Part shown: positions 35,848-45,570 of the stretch, piece by piece
Position numbering within the stretch: position 1 is the stretch's first letter
Layout of the letters: every line of letters begins with the position of its first letter
Assembly (NCBI GenBank): GCA_963546395.1
Contig: CAUUMS010000008.1
Span: 1-64,000, forward strand
Length of the DNA stretch: 64,000 bases
Direction of reading: 5' to 3'
Source of the DNA: Bacteroides_D sp963546395
GTDB lineage: Bacteria; Bacteroidota; Bacteroidia; Bacteroidales; CAJPTX01
Notes under the pieces: model-generated
The model's input: the letters and a program-made list of their open reading frames with translations, nothing else
What the model was told of the DNA's origin: nothing
The model's database searches: none
Translations under genes and position numbers: made by a program

Positions 35848-37722
35848 CTACCTGCGATTGGCCCGTTGCTGCTGCTCCTTCTGCATCCGCTCCAGCCGCT
35901 CCAAAAAGCGCGACTTCTTGGCCGGCTTCTGGGCATTGCTCTGCAAGCGCAGGAAGAGCGCCTTCTCGTCTATCGTCCGCCGAATAATCAGCGTCTGAGC
36001 TATCGTAATCAGGTTGGCCAGGAAGTAGTAGTAGCTCAGCCCAGCCGAGTAGTCGTTGAACCACACCAGCATCATAATGGGCATCAGGTAGAGCATCATG
36101 AACTGCATGCTCTTCATCTGCCCACCCATATTGGCCGACTGCTTGAAGCTCATCAGCGATGTCACCAGCAGAGCTGCGGCCATCAGCAGCGTGAACAGGC
36201 TCACATGATCCCCGTAGAACGGGATGTTGAACGGCAAATTCAGCACCGAGTCATAGCTCGAGAGGTCATCGGCCCAGAGGAATGGTTCCTGCCGCAGCTC
36301 AAAGGAGGCGGGAAAGAAACGGAACATGGCAATCAGTATGGGGAACTGAATCAGCATTGGCAGACACCCGCCCAGCGGGCTAACCCCAGCCCGCTTGTAG
36401 AGCCCCATAATTGCCTGCTGCTTCTTCAGGGCATCCTCCTGCCGCGGGTACTTCTGGCTCAGCTCATCCACCATGGGTTTTAGCACCCGCATCTTAGCCT
36501 GGCTGGCATACGACTTGTACGTCAGTGGGAAAAGTGCAGCCTTAATCAGCAGCGTGAGCAGCAAAATGATGATCCCGTAGCTGTTAACCGCCCGACTCAG
36601 CCAGTCAAAGACGTTGATCACCACGTACTTGTTAATCCAGCCAACCAACCATCCCCCCAGCGGCACCACGGCCTCATACCCCTGCCCATAGCTCCGGAGC
36701 GTCTTGTAGAGGTTGGGCCCCAGGTACAGCTCCAGCGCATGCGTCTCGTGGGCCTTCCCTTGGTAGGGTAGCATCAGCAGGGCCGAGAAATCCTTCAGGC
36801 AACCGGCCTCAGGACTCGTGGCCAGGGTGAATTCCGCCTGCCGAAATGAGCCCTCACCGTCCCCCTCATCCTGCTTGGCACGTAGTATGGCCGAGAAGAA
36901 TTGCTCCTTGAAAGCTACCCATTTCAGCCCCGTGGAGACGGTCTCCCGCACCAGCTCGTCTTTCTGGTGTATCTCCTCGTAGTCCCCATTAAATGCCTGG
37001 TAGGCGAGTAGCGTGTACTCGCTCTCCTTTTTGGCCCCTTTCTCCTGCTGCGGCGTTCGCATCGCCCACTCCAGATCCAGATACTGCTGGTTGGCTGCAA
37101 TGTGCGAACGCATATTGTGCAACGCTATGGTCAGGCCCACAGCGTACTCGCCGTAGGGTAGCGTGTAGACGTACTCGATGTACGCATCGGCCCCAGCCCA
37201 CAGGCGCATGGCTAGGCGAGCCGTATCCCCAGGCTTTTCTGCCTTCAGCTGCGACTGCGCCAGCTGTGGCTCAAAGAGTGCATTATTGGTGGAGATCGCC
37301 GCTTGCTGCGACCAGAATCGGAGCCCAAAGGCATTGCCCTGGCCACGGAATATCCGCAATGAGTCGCCGTAATACGTGCTGTACTCGCGCAAGGTTGCCG
37401 ATGAAATGCGCCCACCCCGGGTATCTATCCCCAGCTGTAGCACATCGTTCCCCAGCGTCAGGGTCTGCTCCGCTATCGGTGTCGCCAGGCTATCGGGCAG
37501 CAAGGTCCCCATCTGCGCCAACGATTGCGCGCTGTCCTGCTCAGCCTTATGGCGAAGCATCTCGGCCTCTTCCTCTGCCTTCCTTGAGGCCTCCACGGCA
37601 GCCAGCGAATCCCTCTGGCGCTGAGCCGCGGCCAGCTCTGCCTCCGAGGGGCGATTGAAGTAGGAGAACGCTATGACAATAGCGAAGATGAGGACGAGTC
37701 CGAGTATCGATTTTTTATCCAT
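35848..37722 (-). CDS. yidC: Membrane protein insertase YidC
   Basis: A 624-residue insertase of the Gram-negative long form: N-terminal anchor (ILGLVLIFAIVIAFSYF), a large periplasmic P1 domain (about 60-360), then five membrane helices with the cytoplasmic helical hairpin (KMRVLKPMVDELSQKYPRQEDALKKQQAIMGLYKRAG). The groove Arg is expected in the first core helix region, SLTYKSYASQAKM vicinity. A basic C-terminal tail (LERMQKEQQQRANRR) fits ribosome contact. It inserts respiratory and transport proteins with or without SecYEG. Confidence 0.96.
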   Translation of the reverse strand: MDKKSILGLVLIFAIVIAFSYFNRPSEAELAAAQRQRDSLAAVEASRKAEEEAEMLRHKAEQDSAQSLAQMGTLLPDSLATPIAEQTLTLGNDVLQLGIDTRGGRISSATLREYSTYYGDSLRIFRGQGNAFGLRFWSQQAAISTNNALFEPQLAQSQLKAEKPGDTARLAMRLWAGADAYIEYVYTLPYGEYAVGLTIALHNMRSHIAANQQYLDLEWAMRTPQQEKGAKKESEYTLLAYQAFNGDYEEIHQKDELVRETVSTGLKWVAFKEQFFSAILRAKQDEGDGEGSFRQAEFTLATSPEAGCLKDFSALLMLPYQGKAHETHALELYLGPNLYKTLRSYGQGYEAVVPLGGWLVGWINKYVVINVFDWLSRAVNSYGIIILLLTLLIKAALFPLTYKSYASQAKMRVLKPMVDELSQKYPRQEDALKKQQAIMGLYKRAGVSPLGGCLPMLIQFPILIAMFRFFPASFELRQEPFLWADDLSSYDSVLNLPFNIPFYGDHVSLFTLLMAAALLVTSLMSFKQSANMGGQMKSMQFMMLYLMPIMMLVWFNDYSAGLSYYYFLANLITIAQTLIIRRTIDEKALFLRLQSNAQKPAKKSRFLERLERMQKEQQQRANRR

Positions 37723-37783
37723 GCCGTGTAAACATACTCCGCCCGCAGGCGGGATAACAATGAAGGCCCTTGCCGTCTACCCT

Positions 37784-39442
37784 CTACCGTTGCGCATGGG
37801 CCATAGCCGCTCGCACAAAGGCCGAATACAGCGGATGCGGATTCACCACCGTGCTCTTGTACTCGGGGTGGAATTGCACACCCACAAACCAGGGGTGCGA
37901 TGGCAACTCCACTATCTCCACGAGCCCCGTAGTTGGGTTCACCCCTGCGGCCCGCAGCCCGCAGGCCTCCAGACGCTCCCGGTACTTATTATTGAACTCA
38001 TACCGGTGCCGATGCCTTTCGCTGATCTCCCCCTTGCCGTATATCGAGTAGGCCAATGAGCCGGGCTCCAGCGTGCACTGGTAGGCCCCAAGACGCATCG
38101 TCCCCCCCTTCTCCGTCACGCCCTCCTGCGTCGCCATCAGATCGATCACCGGATTTGCCGCCTCGGCATCCCATTCGCTCGAGGTGGCATCCTTGATACC
38201 TGCCACGTCCCGGGCAAACTCCACCACGGCGCACTGCAAGCCCAGGCAGATCCCCAGGAATGGTATCCCCTTCTCACGTGCCACACGCACAGCCTCCAGC
38301 TTACCCAGCACCCCACGCTTACCAAAGCCTCCTGGTACTAGAATAGCATCGAAGTTGGCCAGCATCTCATCCGCGCACGCCGGGGTCAGCGTCTCAGCCG
38401 AGACGGGAACAACCTCCACTGCACACTTATTCTGCGCGCCAGCGTGTATCAGCGACTCGTGCACCGACTTGTAGGCATCGGGCAACTCCACGTACTTACC
38501 CACCAGCGCAATCCGCACACGACTCGACGGGTGATGAAACCGCGACAGGAACTCCTGCCAATGCGGCATCTCGGGCGGTGGGCCCGCCGGCAAATTGAGC
38601 TTCTCGAGCACGGCCCTATCCAGCCGCTCCTCACGCATGCGGAGTGGCACCTCGTAGATGGTGGGTACGTCAATGGACTCTATCACATCGCTCGGCTGCA
38701 CATTGCAGAAGAGAGCCACCTTCGAGCGCAACTCCTGACTCAGTGCGTGCTCCGTGCGCAGTATCAAGATGTCGGGCTGTATCCCGTTCTCCAGTAGCTC
38801 CTTCACGGAATGCTGGGTTGGCTTAGTCTTCAGCTCCCCCGAAGCCGACAGGTAGGGCACCAGCGTCAGGTGGATAAACACCGTGTTCCCCAGCCCCAGA
38901 TCCCACTTCAGCTGTCGAACAGCCTCGATGTAGGGCAACGACTCGATGTCGCCTACCGTGCCCCCTATCTCCGTGATGATGATGTCGTACTGGCCGCTCT
39001 CCCCGAGCCGCATGACACGACGCTTGATCTCATCCGTCACGTGAGGGATCACCTGCACCGTCTTCCCCAGGTAGTCGCCATGACGCTCCTTCCCGATCAC
39101 GCTCTGGTACACCTGGCCGCTCGTCACGCTATTGTCGCGCGACGTGGGCTGATTCAGAAAGCGCTCATAGTGCCCCAGATCCAAATCCGTCTCTGCGCCA
39201 TCCTCCGTCACGTAGCATTCACCATGCTCGTACGGGTTCAACGTCCCGGGGTCAATGTTGAGATACGGATCCAGCTTCTGTATCGTCACGCGAAACCCGC
39301 GGCTCTGTAGCAGCTTGCCAAGCGAGGCCGAGATGATCCCCTTGCCCAGCGATGAGGCCACTCCGCCAGCCACAAAAACGTATTTCGTCTCCCGGCCCCC
39401 CTGTCCCGGGGTGGGAAACGCACTCCCTAGGCAATCGTTCAT
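37784..39442 (-). CDS. pyrG: CTP synthase
   Basis: A 552-residue amidotransferase that converts UTP to CTP. The synthase domain begins TKYVFVAGGVASSLGKG and holds DPGTLNPYEHGECYVTEDG; the glutaminase domain holds the nucleophile in GICLGLQCAV and the His-Glu pair in VGVQFHPEYKS. Length and layout are typical. It precedes yidC by 61 bases on the same strand and could share its transcript. Confidence 0.97.
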   Translation of the reverse strand: MNDCLGSAFPTPGQGGRETKYVFVAGGVASSLGKGIISASLGKLLQSRGFRVTIQKLDPYLNIDPGTLNPYEHGECYVTEDGAETDLDLGHYERFLNQPTSRDNSVTSGQVYQSVIGKERHGDYLGKTVQVIPHVTDEIKRRVMRLGESGQYDIIITEIGGTVGDIESLPYIEAVRQLKWDLGLGNTVFIHLTLVPYLSASGELKTKPTQHSVKELLENGIQPDILILRTEHALSQELRSKVALFCNVQPSDVIESIDVPTIYEVPLRMREERLDRAVLEKLNLPAGPPPEMPHWQEFLSRFHHPSSRVRIALVGKYVELPDAYKSVHESLIHAGAQNKCAVEVVPVSAETLTPACADEMLANFDAILVPGGFGKRGVLGKLEAVRVAREKGIPFLGICLGLQCAVVEFARDVAGIKDATSSEWDAEAANPVIDLMATQEGVTEKGGTMRLGAYQCTLEPGSLAYSIYGKGEISERHRHRYEFNNKYRERLEACGLRAAGVNPTTGLVEIVELPSHPWFVGVQFHPEYKSTVVNPHPLYSAFVRAAMAHAQR

Positions 39443-39564
39443 CAGAATTACGGCTCCGTCCTATTTACCTCGTGTCCCGAAAATAAATCACCTTTTTCCG
39501 CTACCACACCTCCCCCTCACTCTCCTCTCGTTAGGGGGCCCAACGTCCCCCTTCCGCTGGGCGA

Positions 39565-41595
39565 TTATTCACCCTGCTTGGAAGCCTCGCGCACCTTCCG
39601 ATCGATGAGCTTAATTCGCTCCAGCACGGTGGCTACCTCCTCTTGCAATGCCTTCAGCTTCGTTTGCAGCTGCGACACGATGGGGTCATTAGCACTCGAG
39701 GCGGTGAAGAACCCCATGTTGGTCTCCATCTGGTTCTGCTCATTCTCCAACGCCTTAGCACGCTGCCGCAGCCTTGTGCGCTCACGTTGTAGCAAGGCCA
39801 GATCCGTACCATCACCCGCCATCTCATCCAGCGACTGCTTGAACGCCTCCATGTGCTGTTCCTTAGCCTCCAGACGCAACGCATCGTACAGCTTATCGAG
39901 CAGCTCACGGTAACGCATCTGGAGCTCATCCTTGTGCTTGAGCGGCACAAAACCAATGGCACTCCAGCGGGCTTGGATGCCCTTCAGCCACTCGATAGCA
40001 GCCTTGGGATCCTCCCCAACCTGGTAGTTCGCCAGCTCCTCTAGTATCTCCCGCTTCAGGCGCAAATTCTCGTTCTGCTCATTTCGCTGCTGCGAGTTCG
40101 CCGAGTTGCGACGCTCGAAGAAGTGGTTCTGCGCTGCCTGAAAACGCTGCCACAGCTCATTTCCCCGCTTGTAGGGCGTGTAGCCGATAGACTTCCACTT
40201 GGCCTGGAGCTCTATCATCTCCCGCACGCTATTCTTCCAGTCCTCGCTATCCTTCAGCGCCTCTGCCTGCAAGCACAGATCCAGCTTCTGCTGAAGATTG
40301 TCCCGTCCGATCTCACGTAGCTGCTTATCGAACTCACGACGAGCCGTAAAGAACTGCTCGCATGCACCCTGAAAACGATTCCACACCTTATCGCTCTGCT
40401 TGCGCGGAGCGGGGCCCACAGCACGCCAACGCTGCTGTATCTCCACCACCAGCTTCACGTCACGCAGCCAATCGGCCGTCGTCTTACGCTCTATCTGGAG
40501 TATGGCCTCCACCTCAGCGCACAACGCCTCCTTACTGGCGAGATTCGCCTCATACTGCGACTTCATTGCCGCCATATACTCCTTGTGGCGACTGTTGATG
40601 CGCGCACTGGCAGCCGAGAAACGAGCCCAGATCTCATCGCTCTTATCCGGCGACACCGGCCCTACCTCTTTCCACTTGGCATGCAACGACTGCAATGTCT
40701 TGAACGCAGCCGATATGTCCTCGGCAGCAATCATATCCTCAGCCTGCTCGCACAGCTGCGTCTTCTCGTCTAGGTTCTTCTTGTAATCCAGATCCCGCAG
40801 CTCGCGGTTGATCTTGATGTACGCGTAGAACGACTCCACCTGGTGGTAGAACGACTGGAAGATCCCCTCAGCCTCAGCCGCTGGCACAGGGCCCACCTCG
40901 CGCCAACGTTGCACCAGCTGCTTGAACTCCTTGAACGTCTCATCCTTCACCTCGGCACGCTGCGTCAGCTCGCCGATACTGCGCACTATCTCACGCCGGA
41001 TCTCCAGGTTGGCGGCGCGCACCTTCTCCTGCTCATGCGCATAATCGCTCACCTTCTTCTTGAAAATCCCATAGAGCTCCTTGAAGACCGCCTCTTCGGC
41101 AATCTCAAACCCCTCCTCCAAGGCATCCTCAGCCTGCTCGGCACGCTTCTTCGCCGCCTCCTGCGCGCTGCGCAGATTACGGTAAAAAGCCGCATGTATT
41201 GCCCGACCCGCATTGCGCACCTCTAGGGTGATAGGCTTCGACACCACGCCACGGAGACGCTCCACAAGCTCGGCAAACGAAAGCGTATGCAGCTCTTCAT
41301 GAGTGCCCTCTGCGCCCGAAGCTTCCGTCGCCCCCTGCGCTGGACTAACCTCCGCAGCCGGCTTTACAGCCTCATCCTTCGGGGCCTCCGCCTCTTTCAC
41401 TGTCTCTTCAGCGGGTACATCGTTAGCCACAACCTCAACCGTAGCCGCATCTGGCTCCGGCGTTCCGGCCATGCTCTCCCCCGCAGAAACGGCTGGGCTC
41501 GGAGCGAGTGCCTCCCCTTGCCCCGCGTCGGCTCCCTGATTGGAGTGCAACGACTCATCCTGCGACTGCAACTGGTCTTTCTGCATCTCGTCCAT
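39565..41595 (-). CDS. DUF349 repeat protein
   Basis: A 676-residue cytoplasmic coiled-coil protein with an acidic, low-complexity N-terminus (about 120 residues rich in Ala, Glu, Pro) and five DUF349 repeats recognised by W-x-x-[IV]-G: RWREVGPVP, KWKEVGPVS, RWRAVGPAP, KWKSIGYTP and RWSAIGFVP. Large DUF349 proteins are conserved in Bacteroidota, function unknown. The start at 41595 (MDEMQKDQLQSQDES) is inferred; Met1 at 41643 is an alternative. Confidence 0.88.
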   Translation of the reverse strand: MDEMQKDQLQSQDESLHSNQGADAGQGEALAPSPAVSAGESMAGTPEPDAATVEVVANDVPAEETVKEAEAPKDEAVKPAAEVSPAQGATEASGAEGTHEELHTLSFAELVERLRGVVSKPITLEVRNAGRAIHAAFYRNLRSAQEAAKKRAEQAEDALEEGFEIAEEAVFKELYGIFKKKVSDYAHEQEKVRAANLEIRREIVRSIGELTQRAEVKDETFKEFKQLVQRWREVGPVPAAEAEGIFQSFYHQVESFYAYIKINRELRDLDYKKNLDEKTQLCEQAEDMIAAEDISAAFKTLQSLHAKWKEVGPVSPDKSDEIWARFSAASARINSRHKEYMAAMKSQYEANLASKEALCAEVEAILQIERKTTADWLRDVKLVVEIQQRWRAVGPAPRKQSDKVWNRFQGACEQFFTARREFDKQLREIGRDNLQQKLDLCLQAEALKDSEDWKNSVREMIELQAKWKSIGYTPYKRGNELWQRFQAAQNHFFERRNSANSQQRNEQNENLRLKREILEELANYQVGEDPKAAIEWLKGIQARWSAIGFVPLKHKDELQMRYRELLDKLYDALRLEAKEQHMEAFKQSLDEMAGDGTDLALLQRERTRLRQRAKALENEQNQMETNMGFFTASSANDPIVSQLQTKLKALQEEVATVLERIKLIDRKVREASKQGE

Positions 41596-41966
41596 GACCC
41601 TGCCTCTATTACAGATGAAATTATCCCCAAATACCTCGTTCACTTACAGTCCCCCTCACCGTTGCACGAAGGGAAGAACACCGCCTCGCACATCCGGCAA
41701 CGCAACCAGGGCAGCCTACTCACAACCCTCGTCATCCTTCACAACCAACGCTTGCGCCCTGCTGCGTGAAGCCCCTCCACTGTGCGACATCCGCACATGA
41801 CAGGTCGCCAGCCTCGTGGTGTAGGTGTACCGGTAATTCCTTACGTAGCGCATAGCTCCTACCCAAAGAAAACCCTCAATCTCCCTACCCCTACCTCCCG
41901 CGAAGGTAGCACAATCCACACACAACCTCCGGTACCATGCGCCAGGACTGGCGATTAGGCTCACTC
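41596..41966. other. Intergenic region between recA and the DUF349 gene
   Basis: About 370 bases. The 82-residue minus-strand frame (41716-41964) shows no recognised features. A short inverted repeat CGCCA/TGGCG is present just after recA around 41940-41955 without a T-run. No clear promoter for the DUF349 gene is seen. Confidence 0.4.
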
Positions 41967-43031
41967 CTAGAATTTCAGCTTATCGGGCTCCTCACGCATC
42001 CGCTCGCGGATCTTAGCCTCTATGGCATCCGCCAGCTCCTTGTTGTCCATCAGGATACGGCGCACATTATCGCGCCCCTGAGCCAAACGTGTACCCTCGT
42101 AGCTGAACCACGACCCGCTCTTCTCAATGAGACCAAAGGCCACGCCAAGATCGATGATCTCACCGCTGCGCGACAGCCCCTCGCCATACACCAGGTCGCA
42201 CTCCACCTTCTTAAACGGTGGGGCGAGCTTATTCTTGACAATGCGAATGCGAACCCTGTTCCCGTATTGCTCCTCATTGGAGTCCTTCAGCGATCCTATC
42301 CTACGGATATCGATACGCAGTGTGGAGTAAAATTTGAGCGCATTCCCCCCGGTCGTGGTCTCATTCGGCCCATAACCCATGCCGCCGATCTTCTCCCGCA
42401 ACTGGTTGATGAAGATGCACGTCGTCGAGGTCTTGCTAATGGTACCCGTGAGCTTACGCAGTGCCTGTGACATGAGCCGGGCCTGCAAGCCCACCTTTGC
42501 GTCCCCCATGTCACCCTCGAGCTCTGCCCTGGGAGTCAATGCGGCCACAGAGTCTATCACCACCAAGTCCATAGCCCCCGAGCGTATCAGCTGCTCGGCG
42601 ATCTCCAACGCCTGCTCCCCATTGTCGGGCTGCGAAATCAGCAGCATGTCTACGTTCACCCCCAGCTGTGCCGCATACGCAGGGTCGAACGCATGCTCAG
42701 CGTCGATGATCGCTGCCACGCCCCCCGTCCGCTGCACCTGCGCAATGGCGTGTGTGGCCAGCGTCGTCTTACCCGAGGACTCCGGGCCAAAAATCTCTAC
42801 AATACGCCCCTTCGGGTAACCGCCAATCCCCAGTGCCGCATCGAAAAGTATAGACCCAGTGGGGATGCAAGGCACGTCACCCTGCACCCGATCCCCGAGT
42901 GCCATAACGGTGCCTCGCCCGTGATCCTTCTCTATCTTCTCTATCGCCAGCGTGAGCGCACGCAGCTTATCCGGATCGACATTCGCCAACTTATCCGCCA
43001 GCTGCGACGTCCCCTTATCCTTCATCACCAT
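41967..43031 (-). CDS. recA: Recombinase RecA
   Basis: A 354-residue ATP-dependent strand-exchange protein. Walker A is GPESSGKTT; the Glu of KGRIVEIFGPES and the Walker B LVVIDSVAAL follow; loop L2 region is NQLREKIGGMGYGPNETTTGGNALKFY. The acidic C-terminal tail is short (EEPDKLKF). The start ATG at 43031 is supported by a clear ribosome site AGGAGG (43037-43044). It follows the thioredoxin-fold lipoprotein gene by 11 bases. Confidence 0.97.
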   Translation of the reverse strand: MVMKDKGTSQLADKLANVDPDKLRALTLAIEKIEKDHGRGTVMALGDRVQGDVPCIPTGSILFDAALGIGGYPKGRIVEIFGPESSGKTTLATHAIAQVQRTGGVAAIIDAEHAFDPAYAAQLGVNVDMLLISQPDNGEQALEIAEQLIRSGAMDLVVIDSVAALTPRAELEGDMGDAKVGLQARLMSQALRKLTGTISKTSTTCIFINQLREKIGGMGYGPNETTTGGNALKFYSTLRIDIRRIGSLKDSNEEQYGNRVRIRIVKNKLAPPFKKVECDLVYGEGLSRSGEIIDLGVAFGLIEKSGSWFSYEGTRLAQGRDNVRRILMDNKELADAIEAKIRERMREEPDKLKF

Positions 43032-43042
43032 AGTTGCTCCTC

Positions 43043-43588
43043 CTATTGCTCGCCTGCCCACTCCTCAGCTTCCACCACGGCATCGGCCTGTACCACAGAC
43101 TCGGCCTCGCCTCCGTCGTCAGACATCCCATACGTCCGGAAGAAAGCCAGCAGGCTATCCCGGTCGTACCCATCTCCATCCTCGAAGATGCCTGTCCCAT
43201 GGATACGCCACGTCCCATCCTCCACGTTCAACACCACGAGCACTGGCACTCCATGATCCTGAGGGCTCCCAAAGCGTCTCAGGAAATCGGTGTTCTTCTT
43301 ATCTTTCCCGTAGTAGATATGCACCCGCTCAAACTTATCATTCAGCGCAGCTTGCAGCTCTGCATCCTCCTCTATGAGCCGCTCCAGCCGCATGCACCAT
43401 GGGCACCAGTCCCCGCCTATCTGCATCAGGACAAACTTCTTCGTCCCCTCATCACGCACCTTCTGCACGGCAGCACTCAGCTGCTCATTGGGATCGGCCT
43501 TCGCATCGTAGACCGTCTTCCTGCCACACCCCGCAAGCAGGATGCACATTGCTAAAATCACCGGCAAAAACAACGCTTTCGACCTCAT
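43043..43588 (-). CDS. Thioredoxin-fold lipoprotein
   Basis: A 181-residue lipoprotein (signal LPVILAMCILLAGC, Cys21) with a thioredoxin-like domain whose active site is GGDWCPWCMRLERL (Cys-Pro-Trp-Cys) near residues 59-72 and the cis-Pro in GVPVLVVL. It belongs to the periplasmic thiol reductases; the target is unknown. A charged C-terminal tail follows. It lies just upstream of recA and presumably shares its message. Confidence 0.88.
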   Translation of the reverse strand: MRSKALFLPVILAMCILLAGCGRKTVYDAKADPNEQLSAAVQKVRDEGTKKFVLMQIGGDWCPWCMRLERLIEEDAELQAALNDKFERVHIYYGKDKKNTDFLRRFGSPQDHGVPVLVVLNVEDGTWRIHGTGIFEDGDGYDRDSLLAFFRTYGMSDDGGEAESVVQADAVVEAEEWAGEQ

Positions 43589-43637
43589 GGTATCATCCGC
43601 TTAATGCGCTGCGTGGCCCACTGCCACGCAACCAGTG

Positions 43638-43645
43638 CAAAAGTA
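43638..43645 (-). promoter_or_regulatory. Candidate -7 box for the thioredoxin-lipoprotein and recA genes
   Basis: TACTTTTG on the minus strand fits TAnnTTTG exactly; TTTG at about 43672-43675 is a possible -33 element but 26 bases away, slightly long. Confidence 0.5.
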
Positions 43646-43950
43646 GCAAAAAAGCCCATAGCGTGGATCCCCAAACCTCCCCACCCCATACAGGCCACTT
43701 CACCCCCACCTAACAGTCGTAATGTGGCACCCCGTCGGCCGGTTCAGCCCACGCATCCCACCCGTGAATGTCACTCTTTGGAAGTGCGAAAAATAGAGCC
43801 TCACGCCTTATCTTGTCACGCTCCAAAACACGCCCCTCTATCATGGGCAATGGGCTGATTATAAATGGTTAACCGCATCCTTCACCCCTCACTCAAATGG
43901 CTCACGCCACGGGTAATCCCACCAAATGGCCAAGCGACGGATGGACATTG

Positions 43951-43982
43951 TTTGGCCTCATGCGAATTTCGTCGTATACTTG
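43951..43982 (+). promoter_or_regulatory. Rightward promoter for the acidic protein gene
   Basis: A -33 TTTG at 43951-43954 and a -7 TATACTTG at 43975-43982 (one change from TAnnTTTG), 20 bases apart, which is the usual Bacteroidota arrangement. The transcript would start near 43990, about 35 bases before the gene. Confidence 0.65.
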
Positions 43983-44024
43983 CGCCGGGTATGACGGTAC
44001 TCTACCACAGATCTATTAGGAACA

Positions 44025-44360
44025 ATGCCTGCTGAAAAGAAACGAATCATCACCAGCTATGCACGCCTCTCCGAGGATCTCGAGAGGCTATTTCGCCAAA
44101 CGTATCCCAAAGGGTATGACCACGAGGTGATGCCCATCACCAAGCCCAATGGTGAGACGATCTATGTGGTACGCCTCGAGACCGAAGACACGAGTTACCT
44201 CGTGAAGGTCGAGGTGAAAATCGGAACGGCGGGAGACGACGATGAGGATAACGAGGGCGGATACGACACCGATGCCGACACCGACGAGATGCCCGACGAC
44301 CAGTTCAGCGACGACGAGGACAGCGATAAGCAGGGCGGGTACGACTCCTTCGACAACTAG
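44025..44360 (+). CDS. Small acidic protein of unknown function
   Basis: A 111-residue soluble protein with an ordered basic N-terminal 75 residues (MPAEKKRIITSYARLSEDLERLFRQTYPKGY in part, then MPITKPNGETIYVVRLE) and a highly acidic, probably disordered tail rich in Asp, Glu and Gly (DDDEDNEGGYDTDADTD). No family I can name with certainty, but small acidic proteins like this recur in Bacteroidota. It has a good promoter. Confidence 0.8.
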   Translation: MPAEKKRIITSYARLSEDLERLFRQTYPKGYDHEVMPITKPNGETIYVVRLETEDTSYLVKVEVKIGTAGDDDEDNEGGYDTDADTDEMPDDQFSDDEDSDKQGGYDSFDN

Positions 44361-44457
44361 CTCTCCCGCTTGGCTCCAATGCTGCGTGGCTCTCTTTGCG
44401 CTGCGAAGGCCCCGAGTAGCTCCCCACATCGGTTTGCTTAGCCTCTAGCTGGCTCCG

Positions 44458-45540
44458 TTACTCCAGCACCAGCGACACATCGCCCTGCGGCTCGGTGTGT
44501 CCCACGACCGTTGCATGCTCGCAGCCTACGGCTCGTAGCCGTTGCACCAGGCTATCGGACAGCCCGGGCTCTACGGCCATCAGTAGCCCCCCCGAAGTCT
44601 GAGGATCAGTGGCTAGCGTGATGAGCCATGGTGGTACGTCAGCAGCCACGCGCCACTGGGTACCCATGTACTCCGCATTGCGGAACGACGCTCCCGGAAT
44701 ACAACCCATCTCCACGAGTTCTCTCACTCCTCCCAGCACGGGGAGGGCCTTGCTGTGCAATCTCACGGTAACCCCGCTGGCTCTGGCCATACGGAAGGCG
44801 TGCCCCGCCAGCGAAAATCCCGTCACATCGGTTCCCGCGGTGCACCCGAACTCCTGCATTAGCTGCGAGGCCCGATCATTGAGTTGCAGCATCGATGCGT
44901 GCGCATCCCTCATAGTGGCTTCGGGCACCAGCCCAATGCGCTCTGCCGCGAGTGCCACACCCACCCCGAGAGGCTTAGTCAGCACCAAATCCTTTCCTGG
45001 CTGTAACTGATCATTCCGCACCACACGTTTGGGCTCTATTCGCCCCAGTACAGCCATGCCATACACCGGAGTAGGCCCCGTGATGGAATGTCCACCAATC
45101 ACAGGTATACCGGCCCTGCGAGCCGATGAAACGCCCCCCTCCAGAATCCGGCGTAAGGCTGCCAACGGGATCCCCTGGGCGGGGAATATCGTGATGTTCA
45201 GCGCAGCCAACGGCACGCCGCCCATGGCATACACATCGCTCAGCGCATTCACGGCGGCTATCTCACCAAACCGATACGGATTGCGACAGAAGGGGGGGAA
45301 AAAATCGGTGGTCAATATCAGCCCCTGTGCCTCATCGAGCAAGTAGACTCCCGCATCATCCCCATGCTCAAGCCCCACGGCCACCCGTTCCCCAGGCCCC
45401 CAGTCCATGCCAGCTAGCAGCTGCTCTAGGGCCTGCGCTGGCAGCTTGGCCATGCACCCACCGTCCCCCTCGAGGGGCAACAGCAACTCCTCGCTCACCG
45501 TGGCACCTACACCTGCTCCGCCTGTCATCTCTGCGTTCAT
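44458..45540 (-). CDS. selD: Selenophosphate synthase
   Basis: A 360-residue enzyme that makes selenophosphate from selenide and ATP. The catalytic position carries Cys in GGCMAK (Cys29, Lys32; E. coli reads GCGCK, so the second Cys is Ala here). Other conserved parts are DDAGVY, LTTDFFPPFCRNPY and GTDVTGFSLAGHAF, TDPQTSGGLL. The TGC is an ordinary codon, so the protein is not itself a selenoprotein. It is the last gene of the selenium cluster. Confidence 0.96.
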   Translation of the reverse strand: MNAEMTGGAGVGATVSEELLLPLEGDGGCMAKLPAQALEQLLAGMDWGPGERVAVGLEHGDDAGVYLLDEAQGLILTTDFFPPFCRNPYRFGEIAAVNALSDVYAMGGVPLAALNITIFPAQGIPLAALRRILEGGVSSARRAGIPVIGGHSITGPTPVYGMAVLGRIEPKRVVRNDQLQPGKDLVLTKPLGVGVALAAERIGLVPEATMRDAHASMLQLNDRASQLMQEFGCTAGTDVTGFSLAGHAFRMARASGVTVRLHSKALPVLGGVRELVEMGCIPGASFRNAEYMGTQWRVAADVPPWLITLATDPQTSGGLLMAVEPGLSDSLVQRLRAVGCEHATVVGHTEPQGDVSLVLE

Positions 45541-45570
45541 CCAAATTCAGTCACAGCACCCCCCAGCGAG

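Larger units (their letters stand above)
43589..44024. other. Divergent intergenic region, two promoters
   Basis: About 435 bases between the divergent thioredoxin-fold lipoprotein and acidic-protein genes. It contains a leftward -7 box (43638-43645) and a rightward -33/-7 pair (43951-43982). The middle holds no gene that I recognise. Confidence 0.5.

Noticed and set aside
36993..37658. 221-codon plus-strand frame opposite yidC
   Set aside because: Antisense to a conserved gene, with low-complexity content.
41716..41964. 82-codon minus-strand frame between recA and DUF349
   Set aside because: No conserved pattern, and no ribosome site or promoter.
44458..45540. selD as a selenoprotein
   Set aside because: The catalytic position is encoded by TGC (Cys), not TGA.
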